A model generated the notes under the pieces. It made no database searches and was not told the DNA's origin. It saw only the letters and a list, made by a program, of their open reading frames with translations. Shown here piece by piece: positions 45,881-58,737 of a stretch of 64,000 nucleotides of DNA. The stretch comes from Sambucus nigra (lineage: Eukaryota > Streptophyta > Magnoliopsida > Dipsacales > Adoxaceae): NCBI GenBank assembly GCA_949130495.1, contig OX422207.1, positions 834,184,073 to 834,248,072 of the forward strand, written 5' to 3'. Position 1 is the stretch's first letter. Each line of letters begins with the position of its first letter. The translations under genes were made by a program, and so were the position numbers.

Positions 45881-46370
45881 ATTTGTGATCGGGACACAAA
45901 CTGACTCATAGGAAAAAAATTATTGTCCGAAGCTTAGGACATCCACTCTAATACAAATTTCAAAAGCTCTTATTGAGTTTGTCTATGTAATTTAAACTAG
46001 CTGTAGTTAAATCTCATTTGCAAATTAATTATTTAAGACATAAACTAGTTCAATTGCATTCAATTTTAAATTAACCAAATAAAATTGTTTAGATCCGATT
46101 TTAGATTGATTGCAAATTAAACTCCGACATATATTAATAACCAACCACACATTGACACTAGTTTTTTTCGTTTACATGTTTAGTTTGTGTTTAGGTGGTT
46201 TTAGGATCCTACAAATAGGGGCGGGTTAATTATTTCATATTTATCTTTAAAATATAGTAGAAAGGAGAGAAAGAATGGAAGATATTGGACCAATTTGGGG
46301 AAGTCCGGATATCGCCTATACGAGAAATTGGCACAAGATCAATTGTTTTTTTGTATATATATATATATAA

Positions 46371-46936
46371 GGCCCTCTCATGTAAGGATTCTATATGGTG
46401 CGGACCCGGTACATACCATTTTTTTAAAATAGTAAAAAATAAATTTTTTTCATTAAACTTCATGAATATAATCTCCACGGTGAGAAGATAATCTCCAAAT
46501 TTTTTCATCAAGAAATTCAATAAAAAAACTGTTGAGATGAGGTGATATGTAGAAAAATGATGTAAATATGCATTTTCGATCGTTGAAATATTGACGATCA
46601 TCTCACCCACTTTTTGATTGAAATTTTTTATGAAACTTCATGGATATGATCTCGATAGTGAGAATATCATATTCATGAAGTTTCATCGAAAAATTCAATC
46701 AATAAAGCGGTTGGCGCCGACCCAACATTTCAACGATTGAAAATGCATATTTATATTATTTTTTAACATATCACCTCATCTCATAGGTTTTTTTATTGAA
46801 TTTTGTTGAAAAAAATTGGAGATGGTCTTCTCACCTAGGAGATCATATCTAACAGGTTTCATAAAAAATTTATTCTTTTTATTATTTAAAAAAAATTGTA
46901 TATACTGGGGTCTGCACCATAAAGAGTCCTTACAGG
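46371..46936. mobile_element. Foldback MITE between TA tracts (third)
   Basis: TA tracts lie at 46354-46369 and 46937-46950. The termini CTCATGTAAGGATTCTATAT and, inverted, TCCTGTAAGGACTCTTTATG are followed by paired GGTGCGGACCC/GGGGTCTGCACC and further arm sequence to the centre near 46660. No ORF has coding character. The motif TTTTAAAATAGTAAAAAATA recurs in the foldback element at 32139-32534. Confidence 0.8.
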
Positions 46937-46950
46937 ATATATATATATAA

Positions 46951-48320
46951 GTAAAGTCCAAAGCATAATTGAAAATATTTAATGCCTTTTTTGTTCCAAA
47001 AGTTACATATAAAATGGGAACAATTAGTGTTTAATCTTAAGGAACTAATGTATTTTATATTTAGCCTACCTTTTTTTGTGTGTTCTAAAAAGTCCCCTGC
47101 CTACGCTGTTTGAAAAAAAATCGATAGAAAGTTTTTAGGGTTTAAAGTTTAGTTTTTTTACGATGTATGTTTCTTGTAATTTAAGGGTTTAGTTTTTTTT
47201 TATCTAGTGATAGAGTTTAGGATTTTATTGGGTTGGGTTTTTTTTGTTTAGAGTTTTTGGTTTCTTTTTTTAGGGCTTTATGCTTTATTTTTTAGTCATT
47301 CGACGAAAGTCCCTTCGACATTTTTAAATGAACATTGTATCCAAGTATTTTATTTTTCTCCAAAAAATTTCTCAGCATATAAAACACTCACAATCGATCA
47401 TTCTTCTCTTATCATAAACCCTAAGAAAAATATTCATAAAAACTTAAAAAGAAGTTTTTGTTACATTAAAAAAAAAGTGGATTAAGTGCAAAATCTACTT
47501 AGCTTTTAAAAACTAAATATTAATTCTCCCTTATTTTTTTGTTACTGGTTTTGTTTTAAGGTTTATTTGGTTTATGATTTAGAACTAAACATTAGTTAAA
47601 ACACATCGAGAGATCATTTGCCAAATAAACCTATAATATATTATTTTGGTGGTTGAAGTATTATTTATAAACTTAATAAATTTATTACAATAACAAAGAC
47701 TTATCCACCAAAACGGTATCTAAAGTAATTCTACTCCGATGTGTCTGAAATCATCTGTCGTGAGACTTAAATACAAGACAATACAATTGCAACATCAGGA
47801 TTACGCTCTCAAATGTATCGATTTAGCATCACTCAATGTTTATATATCACTCACAAATATAATTTTGAGTAATTTTAAGCCAACTCAAAATTTCTATATA
47901 TTGTACGACTCACTAACGTGTTTGTATTAATTTATTTTTTAATAATAAACAATCGATCTAATATACGAATCAATATAAACAATATAAACATGATACGCGG
48001 GTGAACTATACAAAATGAGTTGGAATTAGAGTTTCTCATATGCATTAGGAAAAACTAAATAACATGCAATTAAAAACAAAACATGACATCATTAAATAAG
48101 GAGGTGAGAGCAATTGCTGCCTTTACTAGGCGACTTGGTCTTTTGTTGACTTTGGAACCCCGCCGATAGAACTAAACTCCAATATGTCTTTTGTCTTGTC
48201 CAATGCAATACATAAGCATTTGCCTCTTGGATTTGACTAACCTCGAAGACGGGGCATTTATGTAGTTTTGAAGGTTGATTTTCAATACAATAAATTTTTT
48301 CCTTTGAAAACAACCAAATA
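46951..48320. other. AT-rich stretch without recognised genes
   Basis: Long T- and A-runs and repeated TTTAGGGTTTA-like phrases (47135-47290) are present; the latter resemble plant telomere-like TTTAGGG words but are not in array. No gene, RNA gene or element end is supported. Confidence 0.5.
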
Positions 48321-48329
48321 TTTAAAATA

Positions 48330-48564
48330 GGGACATATACCAAATAGTCCCTCGATCATTTTTTAATACTCATTTAGTCCAAACTTTTTTATTTTGCCTC
48401 AAAAAGTCATTTGCCACATATTTTGGAGAGGGAGTGCCGCTGGCGCGGAGCTCTAAAAATAAGAGGATATTGAGTGTTTGAGGGACTAAATGGGTTAAAC
48501 TAAAAATATGTGTCCTTTTTAAAAAAATATATATTTATAGTAGGGACTATTTAATAATTGACCC
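48330..48564. mobile_element. Mutator-like MITE with perfect 9-bp TSD
   Basis: The perfect nonamer TTTAAAATA flanks the element at 48321-48329 and 48565-48573. The termini GGGACATATACCAAATAGTC and, inverted, GGGTCAATTATTAAATAGTC agree at most positions. A 9-bp duplication is typical of Mutator-type elements. The 235-bp interior has no ORF and contains a second inner inversion (TTTAGTCC … GGGACTAAA). Confidence 0.85.
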
Positions 48565-48606
48565 TTTAAAATATCACCACATTCAATTTTTTTTCTTTTA
48601 TATATA

Positions 48607-49010
48607 GATGATGATCTAAATCAAGTTTCGTTGGAAATTTTAATTTTTTAGTATTTTCAAAAACTGTTATGGACCAGCAAGGTGTGAATCAATTATTTCA
48701 AAATACTAAGAAAATTATTTTGAGTTGATTGTTTTTATGGGTATTTAAACATCTCATTCTATCCAAAAAAAAAATTAGCTCAAAATGAATTTTTTAATAT
48801 TTTAAAAAAATTGTAAAAATATACCAATTTTTAATATTTTTAATCATTTTTTTAAAATAGTAAAAAAAATTCATTTTGTGTTAAATATTTTTTTGAGGTG
48901 TAGGATGAAATGTTTAAATACACCATAAAAAATCAATTTAATTTTTTTTTAGTAATTTAAAAAAAAAATCACACTAAATCCACATGAACTGGTCCGCACC
49001 TGATCCTTTC
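48607..49010. mobile_element. Foldback MITE (fourth)
   Basis: Inverted arms are seen between ATGGACCAGCAAGGTGTG (about 48669) and CACATGAACTGGTCCGCACC (about 48981-49000), and between GGGTATTTAAACATCTCATTC and GGATGAAATGTTTAAATACA. Short TATATA runs lie outside on both sides. It has the same AT-rich arm style as the other foldback elements and no ORF. Confidence 0.65.
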
Positions 49011-49029
49011 TATATAAATAGATAGACAG

Positions 49030-50065
49030 ATAAATAGATAGAAAACAAGTTGCAAAACCCTGAATATTGAACTTATTGTTGTTTTAAAATTTTCTATTTT
49101 AGATTTGTTTATTTGTTTTTTTCCTTTTTGATATTTCTCTCCCTTCACTTTTAGTATTATTTTATAATTTTTAATATTTTTTTACTTTCACTCATCCTAA
49201 ATTTTCGATTTAGACTTTAATCCAAATTAAGTAGTTTATTATATTTTAGTACATCTTTTATCGATAAATCTCACTAATGGTCACTTTTAGTGGCGATTTT
49301 TTTACATTTAGTGACGAAAAATATATAAAAGTCTAATAAACTGAATGTATTAAAGTCCCATACTAAAATTTGTCACATGCTAAACTAAAAAATAAAAATC
49401 ACAACTTCATTGTATATCGAGTATATTCTGGTCTTTGTTTACTAAAGATTAAACCAAAAAGTAACATTAACTAGTATTGCGTTTTATTACAAAGGGGGAT
49501 TTTTTTTTAAGAGAATCTTCCTATTAAGTCTTATTTACATGGAATATTTCCTAATAGGTTTTATCGCAATATTTTTTTTTAAATAGGTCATATTTGTACA
49601 TATAGTGAATATTCACTGTATGTTTACAAATTGGTGCTATTGGAACAAAAATCTTTTTTCACAAAACTTGATGGAGCAAAAAAAAATGTTAGAACCTATT
49701 GAACTACATGCTTAATAAACGGGACTAATCGATAATTTTTTTTTTTTTAAATATAGTTCATTTTTGTAGAAACTTCAAAAAAAATTGAAACAGGATACTT
49801 TCTTAATGTTCCCAGTTATTCATAAAGTCAGATTCTTTCTTTCTCAATAATTGACGAAGTCAAATTCTTTGGAAAGTCTGATAAATGATATATTATTTCA
49901 TCAAATCATTCAATTGTTAATTTTAATCCAAATAATTTTTTTTGCAATTGTTCGCAACTTTGTGGTCAAAATGCTTAATATCATTCACGAAAATCCATTT
50001 TCTACAAAGTTCAGCGGGGGCAATTAAATGCATGTTAATATATGTCATCAATTCAACGTTTAAGG
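49030..50065. other. AT-rich stretch without recognised genes
   Basis: No supported gene or complete element. The segment is dominated by A- and T-runs; nothing beyond short chance ORFs is seen. Confidence 0.5.
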
Positions 50066-50071
50066 GTTTGT

Positions 50072-50613
50072 GACCTGGCAAAATGAGGCACGACACGATA
50101 ACACGACACGAACTGACACGAAGTTATAAGTTAATGGGTTGACCCTTAATGGGTTCGGGTCATATCGGTGCCAACCCGATAAGACACGATAGTTAACGGG
50201 TCGGGTTAGGGTTGACCCCCTTCACCCGTTAATACCCGATAAAACCCATTATGACCCATTAATTTAAGTAAATGAGATATTTTTTTGGAACTTATAGATA
50301 ATTTATGTAGCATAATGTTAATTTAATCATAATGAATTTTACTAAATAAGAGATTTAGTAATGTCAATGAATTAATGGGTTTATTTGGATTAAAAAATGA
50401 GATCATATGTCAACTTGTATAAAATTAAAAATAATCATTATCTTAATGGGTATTAACGAGTGAACACGACACGAAACGATAACATAACGGGTCGGGTTTG
50501 GGTATGATTTTTTCACACGATAAAAAAGTCACCCGTTTAGACACGAACCCAATAAGACCCGAACACGATAAAAAACGACACGAACACGACTCGACACGAC
50601 CCATTGACAGGTC
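50072..50613. mobile_element. Non-autonomous hAT-like element with ACACGA repeats
   Basis: The termini GACCTGGCAAAATGAGGCAC and, inverted, GACCTGTCAATGGGTCGTG are related. The subterminal regions are dense in ACACGACACGA, CGGGTCGGGTT and complements, while the centre is AT-rich and non-coding. This is the architecture of plant hAT MITEs with subterminal transposase-binding repeats. No clear 8-bp duplication remains. Confidence 0.7.
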
Positions 50614-50732
50614 TATTTTCTATGGATACAACAAAATAATAATAGCAGGTGATTACATCATTTGACTCATCTTTGTCCAAGTTTGGGTGCCGAATAAATA
50701 TAACCTTTGACTTCCCTCCAATCCGTCGTACA

Positions 50733-51272
50733 TAGGTGCACACGGTTCGATTTGATTTGATTTTTATACTAGTTTGAGAATCAAATTAAAATGAGTTGGT
50801 TCCAAATTTTTGAAATCGGTAGCGAATCGACAGTTGTACAGAATCGAACCAAGCCGAACCAATGGTTCTTGGATTGGTTCGAATCGATTTTCGGTTCCAA
50901 ATTCATATTTCAAATTTAGTGAAATCTTAAGATTATTTCAAAAATAATTTTTTTAAGTTCAAAATTAATTTTGATCTCAAATAACATAAGTTTGAAACTC
51001 AGGTAATCCTAAAAATATAAATTACAAGTGTTATATACATAGATGTTTATTTATTTTACAAAATATACCATATCGGTTCGAATCGGTTTGGGTAGCGGAT
51101 CTGTTCGGGTTGGATTTACTGTGAAATCGAGAACCGAACCGATAATATCGATTTTATTTTTTTGGAACCGGAACCGAACCAATAATCTAAAACACCGAAC
51201 CAACCCAACCCAACCCAATACAACCGGTTCGGTTTGGTTTATCGATTTTTCCGGTTCCGTTATGCACCCTTA
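50733..51272. mobile_element. hAT-like MITE with CGGTTCGGTT repeats
   Basis: The termini TAGGTGCACACGGTTC and, inverted, TAAGGGTGCATAACGG are related, with many copies of GAACCGAACC and GGTTCGGTT in both subterminal regions. The inner part is AT-rich with no gene. Its right end abuts the next MITE, so part of its target duplication may be lost. Confidence 0.7.
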
Positions 51273-51276
51273 ATAC

Positions 51277-51697
51277 CAAGGTTCTAAAAAATACGGGGGG
51301 TGATCGAGGCGTGGAGGCCAAGCCTTAAGCCTTAGAAGTCTAGGCGAACCTTAGGCGTAAAAAGACGTGAAACGTTTACGCTTTCTTAATATACTTTAAG
51401 ATTTTTTAACCATAATAACGCTATTAAAATACTAAAATTGTACATATCATAAAAATATCTCTGAATATATGCAAATTAAAATACTATTTGATTATTTTGA
51501 TGAGATAATGGCCGGTTAGTAAAAAAATTATTTAAAAGGCGATATTGTTTCACTAAAGCATTGTTATTTTTAGAAAAAAGTGCGTCTTAAGGGTTTTACC
51601 AACAATAAGGCGTAAAACACTTAAGGCGGGACGTTTCTCCCAAACCTTAAGCCTACGCATGCATAGGCGGAGCCTAGGTGTTTTTTTTAGAACAGTG
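51277..51697. mobile_element. hAT-like MITE with 7/8 TSD
   Basis: Flanks CTTAATAC (51269-51276) and CCTAATAC (51698-51705) form an 8-bp duplication with one mismatch. The termini CAAGGTTCTAAAAAATAC and, inverted, CACTGTTCTAAAAAAAAC match. Subterminal AAGCCTTAGGCG/CGCCTAAGG-like motifs are inverted between ends. It has no ORF. Confidence 0.8.
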
Positions 51698-51705
51698 CCT
51701 AATAC

Positions 51706-52915
51706 ATATCAATAAGGTATAATAAAATAATTCTTTAATAAAAACATCTCCGATGTTAATAGGGAGGGATAGAATATGAAGTATCAAATATGATTAATAA
51801 ATTATGAATTAAAATAAAATTTCAATGCAACTCTTTTAAAATGAATGTGAATATAATGAGATACTAATTAATATTCACAAAATGAAAGACACCAAAAGTA
51901 ACTATTAAAAAAATTTATCACCCTACCTTGTCATTTTCACTATCTCTCCACATTTTACAAAGTAAGTCAATTATGTACATGTGTCACTCAAGTTCACTTT
52001 TAGATATTTGAATTATAAATGATTTTTTTATTTACAACGTCCACCTAGAATTTGTTTTTTCTCATAAGATACATATTTTTTTAATTCTAATAACCACTGA
52101 GGAACCAAGAAAAATGATAGTCATTTGGGGGTGGGGTCAAAGCTATAGTATTGGAAATATTGACACACAAACTGTAATGGGCTAGAATAAAAGAGGCCAG
52201 AATCCAAACCCCCAAGGATATATCCTCTATATTTATAAAAAGAAACAACAAAGTCACCGCTATATTTTTCAATAAATACACGAGCGCACATACCCCTATA
52301 ATATTTATATATAACAGTGGTTGGGAGCTTCAGTTTTTTATGGTATTTTAATTTCTTATCAGTATTTTTGAAATTTTTAGTTTTTGAAATCATGTATTGA
52401 AACCAATTATAAAAAGGCAAAACTTTTGATTTTTGGTTAATTAAAAAGTATTAAATATATTTTTTACTATTTCAGGATGGTACTCTAAAATATCATGTTG
52501 GTTAAACTCCTAATTTAATTGTTATTATCAATGTATGTTCTAACTCCACCCCATCTTCCTTGTTTTCCAAACTTTATCAAACCCAACGTAACTAAGATTC
52601 TACACGCTAAACCAAAACTAGCGCAATGGAAACCTTAATACTCTTTCTACCCCTCCATATATCTCCCTACACCCCTTATTTTCCATGTATTTTATCCTTA
52701 AACCTCAATACCAAAGATAAAGGATGTCTAACAATTTATATCATTATAACAATAACGAATAACAGAAAGAAAGACACCATCTATGTTAGTATAAAAAGAT
52801 GGGAATAAAATGAAATAACATATATAAGTCTCAAATAACTGAATCAATAAAACTAAATGACTCCATAATATTAATGTTTCAACTGGTCCAAAACTAAAAT
52901 GGAATGTAAACAACT
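51706..52915. other. AT-rich stretch without recognised genes
   Basis: Several short ORFs are present, but none has domain features or codon composition of a gene. No element ends were found. Confidence 0.45.
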
Positions 52916-52919
52916 CAGG

Positions 52920-53587
52920 AACCTATTGCATTACTGAATAGAAATCTCTTAATAGTAAACCAAAATGCACCAAGTAACTATGTAATAAATACGGTGAAAA
53001 GTAACTTCACTATTAATGCTTAAATAATTGGATAAGGTTGGCCCTAGAATTAAACTGCTCATCCATGCCCTTGCATTTTCTAAACACCTAAAAAGTTTTT
53101 TAAGAAAATACTACAGGTTCAAATCCCATAAATAAACAAGAAACAACTTACCTTACGTAACATATTTAAATGCGACTCATTTACGCCTCATGCCATCATA
53201 CCAAAACTCACATCCAAAATACATCACCCCACCTATCCTAAGATAGTCCTAGCCATACGTTCCCATTTACTCAAGGCGTACTAACAATGAAAGCATCCAA
53301 GTACCAAGACTAACTCTGTAACCTTCATACCACATAACTCGTAATGAAGTATAAAATCATCTGATACACTAATACTACTAATCACTCATAGCATCATAAC
53401 CCCACGTAACATCAAAATAAATTCCCTTCAACACGGCTAGCTATTATCCCACACAGTACCTAGGTAAGCTTTACTAAACGCTAAACTAACTGCGTTACTA
53501 CCCGATATCCCGGTACATCGTACCTAGCACTAGTCTAACTCTATGTTATATGATACCCGCACAACCTAACCCATCATTGGGTATTAC
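52920..53587. repeat. Possible LTR-element fragment
   Basis: The composition changes to balanced, C-rich on this strand, as in the leader sequences at 1-1445 and 12935-14160, and the block ends GGGTATTACA at 53587, an LTR-type end (inverted TGTAATACCC). No partner LTR, primer site or duplication was found, so only a fragment can be proposed. Confidence 0.3.
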
Positions 53588-53809
53588 ATCTTTTAATCGC
53601 TCTCATGTGAAGACACAGAAACACACACAAAATGATTTTTATTCTCTTTAGCATTATAGGAAGGTTGAAGTAGTGTTGAGGGGAAAGGGGTGGTTGTCAA
53701 CATGTGTCTAGTAGGGGAAGGTTATAACAAAGTAGCAAGATGGATGTTGATCGAGTTATAAAGTGATGTGAGGTTAGGTTGGCTAAGAATCCATGAGGAA
53801 TATGGTGTG

Positions 53810-53814
<5 letters not shown>

Positions 53815-53893
<79 letters not shown>
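53815..53893. repeat. (TG)n(GA)n microsatellite
   Basis: About 26 TG units are followed by about 13 GA units. The His/Thr- and Cys/Val-repeat ORFs across it are artefacts of the dinucleotide repeat. Confidence 0.97.
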
Positions 53894-53899
53894 CGATTG

Positions 53900-55129
53900 A
53901 GAGACAGAGAGACACACACACAGAATAAGATGTTCAAGGTCGGGGTGAGATTGTATATTAGGAAAGGGGTAGGAAAGGGTTTAATTTATTATGAAATACA
54001 TTTAACTTTTCAATTTTTTTTTTAAATTATATTATTTAATTATATTTTCAATTATAACTATTTGTAACAATGTTATACGTTTTTAAATATATTGAGTGTC
54101 ATCCATTATTGAAGATCGAATTTTTGCTTCTTGTATGACAAATTTTGTTCAGTTGAAATGGAATTAGCCTATCATCAATGTAGATGTAAAACACTCGAAA
54201 TAGTTGGTTTTGAATATGAATGAATTCAACGATTCATAATTTAAGAGTATATGTATACTCATGTGCCATTTGTTTATCAGATTTTCTTATTTTGGTTTTC
54301 AAATTATACTTTGAGTTTAGTCCTTTAGATCATTCTAGAAAAAAATTGTATCAAGATATATCCATCGGACTTTATCAAACATCATCCCGACATCATTCAT
54401 GACCATACATTTGAGATATCAAACTTTAGGTTGAGGTAAAATAACATAAAAGGACGCAACTCACACTTTTTCATATCTATATTAAATTTTCATAATTGGA
54501 AAACATTTTTTTGTGTGTGTTGTGATATGGGTCTTTGGATCTGTGATATAAATATAAAAATATATTTGTATATATACAAAACTATTTAAAGAAGATTGCG
54601 TAACTATATCGTATGAACTAATAGTTTTTACTCTTCCAATACATATCCTATTAATCCAAGTCCCATCCCCGCCATTATAGGTTTCGCTTAAGCACATGCA
54701 CCTTCGTTGTTCACGACCATATGTAGAGATTTATATCTATTATTTTTCTACATAACATTAATGTACCTTTCCTTTAGCAAATCCCTTCATCACTTCAACA
54801 AAGGATCTTCATTGGCAGTGATTTTTCCTATAAAATAAATATTTTTAGGATTTGGTACCTTTTTCATGGGAGTTTGTGCAAATCTACATTAACTGCCATA
54901 TCTTTGTGACTTGATTAACTATATCTTTGCAAAAAAAAACTATTCTTACCTACTTGTCCCCTTAAGATTATCTTATAAACTTGCGATTGTATTTAAGTAA
55001 ATATTAGCCTCATTATCGAAGAGAGGTCTAAAGTTCAACATAATTTTTAATAGATAAATTTTAGAGTAATATCTATAAAGAGAAAAAACAATTTCTTTTT
55101 TGTTTCCATTTTGTGGAAACCTCGATTTT
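53900..55129. other. AT-rich stretch without recognised genes
   Basis: No supported gene. The left boundary of the following LTR region is not resolved and could lie inside this stretch. Confidence 0.4.
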
Positions 55130-58100
55130 AAATCGGGATGTTTGTCATTTTATTCCATTTAATAAACCGCACTAGGCTCGGCTCCACTAAAGTTAAGCTA
55201 CACTAAAGGGAAGCCAATGGGACCAAACTCCCACAAATAAAACTTGCAAGGACCAATTTGAAAGAATATAAAATTATAAAAAAGCCCCAAAAACTCTTAC
55301 TAAGCTACCCCAAATGGAAGCCAAAGGGACCAAACCCCTACAAATAAAACTTGCAAGGACCAATTTCCAAGAATAACCAATTGCTAAAAAAAGGCTCTTA
55401 CTGGGACCTTTAACCATTCGGTTAAAGAGACCTTGTACCATTCGGTCAAAACCCCTCTAGTAATGATTACCAAATATAACCAAATCACTTTCCAGTCATC
55501 CACGTGTCACTCCGCTTCACATCCACCATTCAAGAACTTTGACTGGACAGTCAATGGGCCCGGATTATAACCTATAAATAGAGGTCCCCAACACCATTGA
55601 AAAAGCCCCCAAAGCCCAACATTGATTCGGTTCTTTAACATTCTCAAATACAAGCACCCGAGATACTCGAGTTCATTCTAAAAAGTCCCAAAGAAGTTCG
55701 TACTTCAGAAAAGTTTCTTTCCCATCAAGGAAATATCATACTCCCGTGGAATCACTTCAGTACCAAACAAGGTTCGTAATTATGAAAACTTATCTTCAAA
55801 AGAAAAATGAGGGAAACGTATGCACACATTTCGCGAATGTCATCACTTCTAAATGGAGCTCTGCCCACCTCGGACACCTCAAGTGGGTACACTCCACTGG
55901 AAAAAAATTGGTTCATGCTACAAGGGTAAGGAAACTATGCCTAAATTTATAGTCAAATACCCGACATATATATTGTGATAAACTGTTCACACCTGTTTAT
56001 CTCTTTTAGCTCCCCCGTTTAGGGCACCGGGTCCACATTTTACAGCGTTTATATTTTAATGCTTGATTTTTAACCCAACATTTTTGTTAATTGACTCACA
56101 TGATCATATGTTAAAAAATGCTAATCAAATGTCAAAATTACTAAATACAAACATGAAAATATACTTTTCAAACCCGTTGTAATGAAAGTGTCAATGAACT
56201 GACTGAGTTCAAAACTTTTCACAAGACAAAGTCTAAAATTCGACTACTCTCATCTCTTCTCCAAATGAACAAAGGTCATCCCTACAGAGGTACTATGAAT
56301 ATGTGTTTTCATATCAAATACTTATCAAAGTCTTCTTTTGATTAACGTATTTTTAACATAAAAATATATCAATCCAGCACAATGAAAATATTAGATTAAG
56401 GACTAGGCTCCATAAATATTGTAATGTTGTATTTTGCATACTCGGTATCCCGTCAACTACACTCGTAAATATGTTCTATTTGTTGGAACTATGTTGGATA
56501 TGATCCCAAGTCTCCTTGGGTATGTAGGCTCTATACCAAACTCAACTCGTGAAACCTCAAGACTTATAATATGTCTTTAGGTGTATTATTTCTTAGGGAT
56601 TCCTCCATCCCCAGTCCAATCCCTTCTCTCTACACTCGAAGGTAGTAACGGATGTTTAAAACCTAACACCCTTAGCACTACACCTCTAAATTAGTCTAAG
56701 GACAATACCATATGACTAGCCATCGCTCGACAACATTAACAAAATATGCCTTTGTAGGTGCATTCGGGTCCACTCTAATTTATAAAACTCTATCGAAAAT
56801 ACCCTCTATCATATAGATAGATTCTACCCCTCTCCAAGTCAAGTCCTACACTCGCACTCACATCACGTTGGAACACGAGAATAATCGAACTATATAGGCT
56901 TTCATCTTGTGGTTACACGAGTACATAGTCGCAATATCGAGTCCTTATCATGAGTACAAGCCTCGACAATATGTCTCATGATATATTGTCCCCACAAAGA
57001 TGAAATCATCTTTCACCTCTATTACATCCATTTTCATACATACTGCGAATGAGATATGAAATTATCTCAAAGTTGCGATCTCTCGCGCACCCCAATACAA
57101 ATGTTCAAATATGTATACATATTATACACAACCGATCTACGTAATCTTTGATCTTGTTTCTAAATGAGTACATAGGTAAAATACCGAGTCCTTGTCATGA
57201 GCACAAGCCTCGACAATATGTCTTATGATATATTTTCCCCACAAAGATGAAATTATCTTTCATCTCTCTTACACCCTATTTAATACAAACTACGGAAGAG
57301 ATATCAAACTTTCTCAAGCTACGATCTCTCACACACCACCATATAAATGTGTCAACATGCATACATACTATACACAATCAAATTACAGAGGCTTTGATCC
57401 CATGACTTCTTGTGTACATAGGTGAAATACCGAGTCTTTTTCATGAGAATAAGCCTCGACAATGTATCTCTCGATATGTTTTCGCAACAAAGATGCATCC
57501 ATCTTTCATATTACCTTTCTATTTCTCCTTAAACATCGAAAGAGATATCAAACTATCTCAAAGTCGAGCTCTCTTACACACTTACAAACATGTTAAATGA
57601 TCACTCGTTACATAAGAACGAAGTCATATACAAGCACCCTTGTGTACCTGGATCGGTTGAAGTGACGTTCCTATACCTCTCTTTAATACCATTTTCCTAC
57701 ATAGGCACCAACTTATGTTTAAGGGATTATCAACTTAAGGTCTCTTAAATAGTCTTAAAAATAAATAAAAAATAATAAAATAATGTAAAGAGCACTAATA
57801 AGCATATAATTAAGGAAGCATAAAGAACAAGTGGGTTTTCCTCATACCTTTCTCAATCGTGACTCAGTTTCCAAAGCCACACAACAAGAATATATGGACT
57901 AACTGCAAACTTAAACCTACCTTAGGATTAGCCCAAAAGGGCTAGCCCTAAGATTTTTTTGTTTTTTTATATAAAATAAATTGGAGACTGTGAACAATAA
58001 AAAAAAACTTATCGCACGAAACACACTTAGGAATAGGCCTAAGACTAGGGATGTGAGACTCAAACTAGAAATGGTGTAACACATTTTCTAGGGGGGAAAT

Positions 58101-58237
58101 CTCACAACTCGACCCACGTCGATCCCACAACCTGACCTAGGGGGATGTGACAAATCGGGAGACAAGCAACCCCGAACATCCAAAATTAACACAAAGCCTC
58201 CCCCTGACATAATCAACACTCGGGGACCATAACGCCA
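55130..58237 (+). repeat. 5' LTR region of a Tat/Ogre-like element
   Basis: A TATA box (TATAAATAGAGG) at 55573-55584 lies in promoter-like context and is followed by CAAGTCTCCTTGGGTATGTA (56509), wording common near the U5 part of Tat/Ogre LTRs. The right end is fixed by the primer site at 58241. A 107-bp unit is duplicated at 55198-55375, and a 247-bp array occupies 56921-57610. The left LTR boundary was not found; 55130 marks the first convincing sequence. No coding region is present. Confidence 0.5.
56921..57610. repeat. 247-bp tandem repeat, nearly three copies
   Basis: Copies start at 56921, 57168 and 57414 (GTACATAG), each with AAGCCTCGACAATRTRTCT, then CAAAGATG, then GAGATATCAAACT-like segments. 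Copy 3 is truncated near 57610. Copies differ at many positions, so the array is old. Tat/Ogre elements are known to carry such arrays and to seed satellite DNA. Confidence 0.85.
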
Positions 58238-58240
58238 GAA

Positions 58241-58258
58241 TGGCTACTCCATTGGCGA
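58241..58258 (+). other. Primer binding site, tRNA-Arg type
   Basis: TGGCTACTCCATTGGCGA differs at four positions from TGGCGACTCCACTGGGGA, which complements the 3' end of a plant tRNA-Arg and is the usual Ogre-type primer site. It gives the plus orientation and marks the LTR end just upstream. Confidence 0.55.
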
Positions 58259-58550
58259 TAAATCAAGATAACCGAACTATATTTATGCTTCCTTATTATA
58301 TGCTTAATATCCCTCCCCTTCATGACTAATTTATGTAAATTTTAGAAATTTTTAGAAGCCTTAGTTTTAGAGTCCCTCAAAACGTAGCTTAGGTCCCTAT
58401 GTACAACATTGTACATTTTTTTCCAAACATACATGTACACGCAAAGGACCTCATGATAAAATAAACATTAAAGCATGTAAAAATAAAGATTACCTATTTT
58501 GCATTATGCACTGCAGAATCTTAATTTTCTATTATTAAAACCATATACCC

Positions 58551-58737
58551 TTGAGACCAAAAGAGGTTAACGAAGAGCAAGTTCATATATTAGAAAAGTC
58601 AATTCACCCGAAAAAGGTTCGTATTTTAGAAAAGTCATTTCTCCCTAAGGGAAGTTCGTACTTTAGAAAAATCGTTTCCTTGAGTGAAGTTCATACTTTT
58701 GAAAAGTTTCTACCCCGAAAAGCTAATCACCAATGAG
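58551..58737. repeat. 36-bp tandem repeat in the leader
   Basis: About four units follow the pattern GTTCGTACTTTAGAAAAGT with a short spacer. A single similar unit occurs at 55688 within the LTR region (GTTCGTACTTCAGAAAAGT), linking the two regions to one element. Confidence 0.7.

Noticed and set aside
46230..46610. 126-codon minus-strand ORF
   Set aside because: It lies mostly in a foldback MITE arm and its neighbouring TA tract; composition follows the repeat.
47135..47290. Interstitial telomere
   Set aside because: TTTAGGG-like words occur but not as a regular array.
48092..48343. 83-codon minus-strand ORF
   Set aside because: No recognised motif, AT-rich surroundings, and it runs into the Mutator-like MITE end.
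53697..54025. ORFs with long His/Thr or Cys/Val repeats
   Set aside because: They are six-frame products of the (TG)n(GA)n microsatellite.
56921..57610. CRISPR-like array
   Set aside because: Units of 247 bp are tandem without unique spacers, and the sequence is plant nuclear.
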